Below, one piece after another: positions 58,501 through 64,000 of a stretch of 64,000 nt of DNA; within the stretch, counting starts at the first letter, position 1, and every line of letters starts with the position of its first letter. The notes below the pieces were generated by a model. The model was not told the origin of the DNA. It was given only the letters and a program-made list of their open reading frames with translations, and did not search any database. The stretch is taken from NCBI GenBank assembly GCA_029718625.1, contig CM056383.1:65720849-65784848 (forward strand), in the 5' to 3' direction. This stretch comes from Synaphobranchus kaupii (taxonomy: Eukaryota; Chordata; Actinopteri; Anguilliformes; Synaphobranchidae). A program made the translations under genes and the position numbers.

Positions 58501-59689
58501 GGTTCACATACCTCGGAATACTGCGCACATAGAGCATTCATAACACTCTTTGTAATTGTAATTCAATATTTTTGCAATGCTCATGAATGCATAATGAATG
58601 CTTTATGAATATAGAGTTAATGTAAATAGTTACCATAAATACAATTAAAATAAATATGCAAAAGACAATTTGAGGCCACTGGAAGTGTTTCAAAGAGGCT
58701 ATAAAGACAGTTTATTAAATAATTGTTTGAAAAAATTCAACAAAAACAAAAAGCTGCTTTTATGCTAGGTGGTATTTCCACATAGCAGTGGCGAACGTGA
58801 GAAAATATCCGATAACGGGCTTGTAAAACTGGCTCACGGAATTATTAACAATAACAATATACTGTATATGATTCCTAGATTTCCTATTATCTTCTTGTCT
58901 CTGTTAGGCTTACCACAAAGTTATATCACATTTGGCTATTGGCTAGGGACCTATCTCAGTTATCTAATAAGTAAAACATTATTTATTTGATGGTCTTCTT
59001 TATTTCTTTTATGTTCTATGCTCCTCAATATTTCTCTGCTACATTTGTGGTTGCAAACAAATCAATAGATACAAATTCCTATAATCCTCTAGCCTCTGCC
59101 ATGTTTAGCAAAAACTGTGGTTCCCCTTTCAAAGTAATGTGCAGGGCTTTCTGAAAATGAATGCAGAAAGAAGATATAGCACTTGCAGGGACTCATTAAA
59201 AGTGCAACCTTTTCTCTCCTGGAATTTGCAAATACCAATACATAAACCACATGTGTCTACTTCCTGTTTTAGGAGCTCACAATTGTGCAATGTAGACAAA
59301 CTGGTATGTATGTAAGACTTAAATGGAATGTATGTTGTAAACAAAAGACCTCATACTCGTTTCCCCATAGACTTTGCACACACACTCACATCCAATAACC
59401 CGGTGCTTAAATTATGTACACAAACTTTGGGTGAAATGTTTATTGGACAAATGGCAATAATGGCCATTATGTCATATTGAAACCATATGAAAATGTTTTT
59501 AAATGTTCAAAACACCTTTTTAATGGGTTTTTTTTAATCACGTATCAGATCAGTAAGGGAACTCAACCGTGAAAATATTTACATATTGAGGAAACTTGTG
59601 AATTAAAAAATACTAATAACACAGTGTGTGAGTGTGTGCGTGTGCATGTGCTTGCAAGCTTACAGAAAAGAGCAGAGTGTACCTGGTGT
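55595..59689. other. 4.1 kb unassigned
   Basis: A GC-rich block at 55,610-55,860 (C11 at 55,755-55,765) has an 86-codon minus frame without motif. From 57,600 to 58,650 the sequence is AT-rich, with repeated 'GAATGC..TTATGAAT' words. The phrase AAACGTTTCAGCTACATGC and TTTCTTCAGTGC at about 57,788-57,819 resembles a motif common in old retroelements, but nothing else supports one. No gene found. Confidence 0.35.
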
Positions 59690-60075
59690 GTTCTGTCTGT
59701 TTTTCCCAATGCTGACGGTGGAGGCGTGGCCAAGGTAGATTGGGGAGATTTCCTGCAGCTGGTTAGCAGGGTATATATCCCCGCATGGCTGAAGCATTTG
59801 CTCTCTCTCTCTCACCGATGTTTTTTTGATTTTCTGCTTTACAACACCCAACAGCATATTTATACACCGACACACGCATTCGCTCTTATGTTTACTGACT
59901 TCCATTCCCCACAGATTTTGTGTCGCTTTGTTTTTCATTTAAATTAATTCCTTTGTGATTAACCATTGATCCTGCATTGATCCTGGAGCGTATGTTTTTA
60001 CCTTTAATTACAATAAATAGAGAAAGGAAGACCGGGTGACACCTGTGCCGTGCTTCTTTGACTTGCAAACAGCTT
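59690..60075 (+). mobile_element. Solo-LTR-like segment
   Basis: GGGTATATATCCCCGC at 59,770-59,785 looks like a TATA box. A CT-rich stretch and a T-rich R-like stretch follow, and AATAAA stands at 60,012. About 60 bases later comes an LTR-like U5 end. The order promoter, poly-A signal, short U5 fits an LTR. Ends and target duplication were not resolved and no internal retroelement sequence flanks it. Confidence 0.35.
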
Positions 60076-60299
60076 CCCTGCTAATCATAGGATTGTTTAT
60101 TCAGTGAATGCAAAGCAGGCTACAATACAGAGGTGACATGACACATTACAGGTTTGCTAAGTAACACACCAGATACTCATCCCTGGAGTCAAAATTAAAA
60201 AATGTAAAACTTTTTAAAACCACTTTTTTCTCATTCTAGTTCAGAAAAAGCAACCCCAGGTAATTGCATGTTCTTATGAAAAGTACGCCAGAAAGGAGT

Positions 60300-60683
60300 T
60301 TAGTTACTGTGCATAATCTAATAAGTTGTCTGGCCTCTCCACCGTAGCCGACACGGTATAGTGAAAAGACCCGGCAGGATATGACATGCAGGAAATGCAG
60401 AATCTCCCGTCAGAAGAACTGTCTTTCTGCATCGGATGAGCGCATTGCCTCCATCTGCCAAGCACTACGGTCTTTCTTGCAGCCTGGAAATAAATACATT
60501 TTTCATAATTATCATATTATTATTAACCAATAAGCCCGCCGTCTCTCACCGCAGCTTTCTGCAAACGAGTGCCAACTGATGTGCCTCGCAGAGTGAAGCT
60601 GTCGTGAGTCCCACCAGCCAACCGGGCCAGTACGTTGAGCAATACATTTTGCATGTCACAGACGTGATAGCCCTTTCTATTCA
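60300..60683 (-). pseudogene. PIF/Harbinger transposase relic, C-terminal part
   Basis: On the minus strand, starting beside the Tc1 insertion, the frame reads MNRKGYHVCDMQNVLLNVLA and then RLAGGTHDSFTLRGTSVGTR. This matches the HARBI1-like core NRKGYHS(I)NVQ...NVVARWPGSTHDSFILRNS, where the aspartate after His is a catalytic residue. A GT...AG bounded 66-base gap (60,484-60,549) follows and may be an intron. Beyond it, in another frame, VLLTGDSAFPACHILPG corresponds to the LLGDSGYPL block. Pieces upstream of the Tc1 and SINE insertions lie at 62,217-62,700. It is dead by insertion and frameshift. Confidence 0.75.
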
Positions 60684-60981
60684 TACACTACTCACAAAAA
60701 GTTAGGGATATTCGGCTTTCGGGTGAAATTTCAGGATGAACCTAAAATGCACTATAGCCTTTACAGGTGAAATGAATTTGACCTTCTCTAAACTTTTGAA
60801 TGCACATGTCCAACTATTCAGTGTTTCAGTACTTTTTGCACAACTTGCTGTTCTCTAACGGAGCTGAATGGCAAAATTCACAACAGGTGTTTGATCCATG
60901 AATCGACCAATACATTTCCTGGTTCAATTAGAATTGGTATTTAAACAGTCCTCTTCATCATGCTGTTCACATTTTGACATC

Positions 60982-62010
60982 ATGAGACCAAGACGACACC
61001 TAACAATTGATCAACAGTACCTCGCCATTGCGAGGCTTCAAACAGGATGTTCTCAGAGGGAAGTGGCCACTGAGCTTAGAGTGTCACAGAGTGTCATCAG
61101 CAGGTTGCAACAGAGATACAGAGAGACTGGAAGAGTCACAGAAAGGCATAGAAGTGGACGTCCTTTGGCCACATCCCACACTGATGACCGCTTCATTGTG
61201 AACAGTGCCCTGCGGAACCGGATGATGAATGCCACTCAACTCCAGGCACATTTAAGGGAGGTGAGAGGCACCCAAGTGTCACGTCAGACCATTCGAAACC
61301 GTTTACATCAGCGTGGTCTGCGTGCTAGACGACCTGCATGGGTACCTGACCACACCACCAGGCACAGGCGTCATCGTCTTGCATGGGCCAGGGAGCATTT
61401 ACGCTGGACGAGGGACCAGTGGGCCTCAGTGCTGTTTTCTGATGAAAGTCGATTCACGTTGAGCAGAAATGATGGCCGCCAACGATGTTGGAGACGTCAA
61501 GGAGAGCGCTATGCATCAGCCACTGTTGTCACCAGACGACCCTTTGGTGGTGGCGGTGTTACAGTGTGGGCAGGTGTGTCTAGTCAATACAGAACTGCCC
61601 TACACTTTGTGAATGGTACAGTGACAAGCCCATACTACCTGAATAACATCATTAATCCAGTCATTGTGCCCCTGCATGAACAACACAGGCCTAATTTCAT
61701 CTTCACGGACGACAATGCTCCAGCTCATCGAGGTCGCATCATTAGGGAAAGGCTGCTGGAGACTGGGGTACCTCAAATGGAGTGGCCTGCACTTTCTCCA
61801 GACCTGAATCCCATAGAAAACCTATGGGATCAGCTGACTCACCGTGTAGAGGCTCGTAACTCTGTACCCCAGAACCTCAATGACCTGAGGGCCGCCCTTC
61901 AAGAAGAGTGGGATGCCATGCCTCAGCAGACAATAAGTCGACTTGTGAACAGCATGAGACGTCGTTGTCAAGCTGTAATTGATGCTCAAGGGCACATGAC
62001 AAGTTATTGA
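60982..62010 (+). CDS. Tc1-like transposase, DD34E, intact
   Basis: 342 residues, the normal Tc1 length, starting at MRPRRHLT. An in-frame ATG at 60,898 would add 28 residues with no family similarity, so I prefer 60,982. Residues 1-110 form two helix-turn-helix DNA-binding domains ([20 protein letters not shown] at about 22-41; a GRPR-like RSGRP at about 57-61; THE second helix set around 85-110). The catalytic triad is complete: D154 in FSDESRF, D244 in FTDDNAPAH, and E279 in [11 protein letters not shown], with 34 residues between the last two. The enzyme cuts and pastes its element at TA sites in the nucleus. No stop or frameshift interrupts it. Host introns are absent, as usual. It may be active; that is inference. 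Confidence 0.95.
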   Translation: MRPRRHLTIDQQYLAIARLQTGCSQREVATELRVSQSVISRLQQRYRETGRVTERHRSGRPLATSHTDDRFIVNSALRNRMMNATQLQAHLREVRGTQVSRQTIRNRLHQRGLRARRPAWVPDHTTRHRRHRLAWAREHLRWTRDQWASVLFSDESRFTLSRNDGRQRCWRRQGERYASATVVTRRPFGGGGVTVWAGVSSQYRTALHFVNGTVTSPYYLNNIINPVIVPLHEQHRPNFIFTDDNAPAHRGRIIRERLLETGVPQMEWPALSPDLNPIENLWDQLTHRVEARNSVPQNLNDLRAALQEEWDAMPQQTISRLVNSMRRRCQAVIDAQGHMTSY

Positions 62011-62063
62011 GACATTGACATTTTTGTTGTGGTATACCCACCACTGTTGTTGGCTTTTGTTTC

Positions 62064-62069
62064 AATAAA
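62064..62069 (+). terminator. Polyadenylation signal of the Tc1 transposase gene
   Basis: AATAAA 54 bases after the transposase stop codon and before the right terminal repeat, where Tc1 transcripts are expected to end. Confidence 0.7.
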
Positions 62070-62216
62070 TTGTTTGAGATGAGGAAATCACCATTGCATG
62101 CTTCTACTTAAATGCCCTACTTTCATGATACGTATAATATCACTGTAACGTGAACTTACATTTTCCATAAATTTCACCCGAAAGCCAAATATCCCTAACT
62201 TTTTGTGAGTAGTGTA

Positions 62217-62239
62217 TATGCAAACGTGTCTTCGGATGA
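62217..62239 (-). pseudogene. Harbinger transposase relic, short piece between Tc1 and SINE
   Basis: On the minus strand it reads SSEDTFAY, which fits between the APS... piece on the far side of the SINE and NRKGYH on the far side of the Tc1 (family order KAPS..NEDxFVNRKGYHS). These 23 bases between two insertions therefore belong to the same gene. Confidence 0.6.
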
Positions 62240-62459
62240 CATTACAGGCATTTAGCAGACGCTCTTATCCAGAGCGACTTACACAAATTTTTTTTAGCAT
62301 TTTTTTTACAAATCCATTTATACAGCTGGATATATACTGAAGCAATTCAGGTTAAGTACCTTGCTCAAGGGTGCAACAGCAGTGTCCTACCTGGGAATTG
62401 AACCTGCAACCTTTCGGTTACAAGGCCAGGTCCTTAACCATTATACTACACTGCCGCCC
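62240..62459 (-). mobile_element. tRNA-derived SINE (V-SINE type), second copy
   Basis: On the minus strand, GGGCGGCAGTGTAGTATAAT at the head, a B box region GGTTGCAGGTTCAATTCCC, 'ACCCTTGAGCAAGGTACTT', and the tail 'GTCGCTCTGGATAAGAGC' plus TGCTAAATGCCTGTAATG. Same structure as 4,998-5,222. It lies inside the Harbinger relic, 25 bases from the Tc1 end. Confidence 0.93.
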
Positions 62460-62700
62460 AACATGGATGGAGCCTTGAGGCTACGTTTGTGCAGTACAGT
62501 TACGGCAACAATAACATTGGGCAGGTTGGCAGTTTCATAAAGCCCGAAAACGACTAACCAGCCATACATCACTCTCAGCCAAGAAATAGCCTATTCTAAA
62601 GATGCGTTCTCTCCTAAGGGGCCAACCCCTCCAACAGCACAAGATCAGCTATTGCAACGCTGGCTATACCAACCTGTCATTTTATAGCAAATTTTGTTCA
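62460..62700 (-). pseudogene. Harbinger transposase relic, N-terminal catalytic part
   Basis: Minus strand near 62,460-62,560: ETANLPNVIVAVTVLHKR then SLKAPSML. The family reads (F)PNVIGAIDCTHIxIKAPS at this place, where the first catalytic aspartate (in DCTH) has here become T. Upstream sequence to about 62,700 is too decayed to read. It joins, across the SINE and Tc1, to the parts at 62,217 and 60,300. Confidence 0.6.
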
Positions 62701-62959
62701 ATGGTCAAATGTGTTTTAAATGGCATATTTAATATCATATAACATTTTAATTTAATCAATTCAGAAAAATAGTAGCATACTGGGAGCATTAATTAAGTTA
62801 TGGGTCGAATTAAATAAATTCATAGCCTACAATTTATTAATAGGCTACATTTAGTCTTGTGAATTTAACTGAAAATAAAAATAAATTCATATGCCTATTC
62901 TAATTGACATTCAGAACCTACATTTAGCGGCATTTTGAATTTTCCGGATGCAGTGCGCG
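62701..62959. other. Probable Harbinger 5' untranslated or lost coding sequence
   Basis: AT-rich sequence between transposase remains and the element end. No motif is readable. Confidence 0.35.
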
Positions 62960-63058
62960 TGGTCCTGAGCAGGTGTACATTTTGTTCATATGTACAAACA
63001 AATCTGAAATACGAACAATGTACGTGCAAATTTTGTTCACGTTTCATGAATGAGGCCC
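62960..63058 (-). mobile_element. Harbinger terminal region (outer end of the relic)
   Basis: In reverse it starts GGGCCTCATTCATGAAACG and contains GTACATTGTTCG, CAGATTTGT and ATGTACACCTGCTCAGG, matching 46,085-46,229. Its position upstream of the transposase remains suggests it is the 5' end of the same Harbinger copy; the opposite end was not found. Confidence 0.65.
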
Positions 63059-64000
63059 ATTGAGAGGTGCGGTGCATTGAATGCCATATTCATTGCTGCA
63101 ACTTCGGCAACAGATCTAAGCAGTTACATACTTCTGTTTGATATCATAGAGTTCAGTGCTTTGCCCACTTTTCTGCATCTCTCTGAGTACCATTCTAGTT
63201 TTCTGATATATTTTAATTTAAAAATGACCAGAAGTAGGCTTGAACCTGACACAATTTATATTTTCCAGTGCTTTTTCCAAGAAAGCACCTCCCAACATCA
63301 AAGATAATCAAACGTACAAGGTGAGTGAATACCTGCTTAGAAAACACACGTAACTTTGAATTAGAAAAATAAGATGAAGAGGATGATGATTATTGTTGTT
63401 GTTGTTGTTGTTGTTCATCAGGTTAATGGCTGGCAGCCACACTGCACATCATTGGCCAAGGAGCCCACTGACATGTTTTGCCAAAACGGACCTCAAAGGA
63501 CAAGCTGCTTTTATGAGAACTCACATAGGCCAACCCCTATCATAGCATCAAATAAACCATGGTCAACAAAGCCCCTTTCAAAGAATAGTGAGCAGGTAAT
63601 GTCCCTGTACTACTGGGCCACTTGCCTGAAAATCAGATGTTACCCCATAAACAACCCTGTAAACATCAGAGTGGGAAGCCTAATGGCCCTAGTTCACCAG
63701 AGTTTAAAAACAATAGGGGTTTAAGTTTAGGGCATCAGACTGGGTCGATAGCCTCCTGTCTACATTCTGCAGAGAACAGCTGCCTTTATATACCCATATA
63801 AGGCAGTTGTTCTTTTGGTTGTAAGTGCACTTCAGTTTGTGAGTGCATTGTGAAAGGTACATTTTATGTGGTTACAATTCACAAAACAAAGCTAAAATGT
63901 TGCCCAGCCTTACAAGGAGACCATAAATGCTGTCCATGGTATCTTATTTGTTTCAAATATCTTTCAGCTTTATTATTCAATAACAATATTTTACAGTAAA
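63059..64000. other. Unassigned sequence with a TTG microsatellite
   Basis: TTG repeats at 63,392-63,415. A 116-codon plus frame (63,374-63,724) begins within them and encodes valine runs that mimic a signal sequence; I see no domain beyond. Confidence 0.45.

Larger units (their letters stand above)
60686..62214 (+). mobile_element. Complete Tc1-like transposon, 1,529 bp
   Basis: The terminal inverted repeats begin CACTACTCACAAAAAG and are about 46 bases long with one mismatch (C in the left copy, T in the right, position 28). TA flanks both ends. It carries one transposase gene, a TATA-like GGTATTTAAAC at 60,935 and AATAAA at 62,064, 54 bases after the stop. A near-identical 5' end of a second copy is at 1,749-1,946. 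Inserted in the Harbinger relic, it is among the youngest insertions here. Confidence 0.95.

Noticed and set aside
57600..58650. A retroelement around AAACGTTTCAGCTACATGC
   Set aside because: One phrase resembles motifs seen in old retroelements, but there is no coding, terminal or promoter sequence to support it.
60304..60648. A two-exon host gene on the minus strand with a 66-base intron
   Set aside because: The frame looked convincing until NRKGYH, GGTHDSF and GDSAFP were recognised as Harbinger transposase blocks; it is a transposon relic.
63374..63724. 116-codon frame with a valine-rich start resembling a signal peptide
   Set aside because: The valines come from a TTG microsatellite and nothing downstream is recognisable.

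Overview
The window looks like AT-rich, non-coding nuclear DNA from a teleost fish. It carries SINEs with a tRNA-derived head and the conserved V-SINE type core, a 5S-rRNA-headed SINE3-type element, several Tc1-like families including a Sleeping Beauty type derivative, PIF/Harbinger and hAT miniature elements, and degraded LINEs. The tRNA-SINE resembles those of eels and their relatives, but I cannot name the species. I find no host protein-coding gene I can defend. The only intact coding sequence belongs to a transposon.

Layout. 0-6 kb: mostly unassigned sequence with a reversed end fragment of the same Tc1 family that is intact at 60.7 kb, a short LINE relic, a CpG-rich hairpin cluster, a V-SINE type SINE and an unnamed dispersed repeat. 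6-21 kb: four hAT-type miniature elements, two decayed Tc1 elements (12.7 and 15.0 kb), a strong hairpin behind a strong 3' splice-site-like tract (10.0 kb), an L1/Tx1-type LINE on the minus strand (17.5-19.3 kb) with a repeat inserted in it, and a second, inverted copy of the unnamed repeat. 21-30 kb: a long TA microsatellite, 3.8 kb of unassigned sequence, then a decayed Tc1 element abutting a LINE reverse-transcriptase relic. 30-35 kb: a 2.0-kb Harbinger-type element, a SINE3-type element and two tRNA-SINE-like units. 35-38 kb: mostly single-copy-looking sequence, possibly conserved non-coding. 38-43 kb: an inverted-repeat element, a hAT element with target duplication, a piggyBac-like end, a Tc1 end, a GT/TA microsatellite and one miniature element nested inside another. 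44.7-47.2 kb: a Tc1 relic split by a 2-kb terminal-inverted-repeat element that itself holds Harbinger pieces. 48-60 kb: scattered transposon ends, a Sleeping Beauty type miniature element, a possible tRNA-Lys primer-binding site and a solo-LTR-like segment. 60.2-63.1 kb: a decayed Harbinger transposon into which a V-SINE and an intact Tc1 transposon have inserted.

The Tc1 transposon at 60,686-62,214 is the functional centrepiece. It has a TA target duplication, inverted repeats differing at one base in about 46, an uninterrupted 342-residue DD34E transposase and a polyadenylation signal. The reversed end at 1,749-1,946 matches it almost perfectly, so the family moved recently. I found no gene-based undescribed system; the novelty here lies in nested insertions and a few repeats I cannot name.
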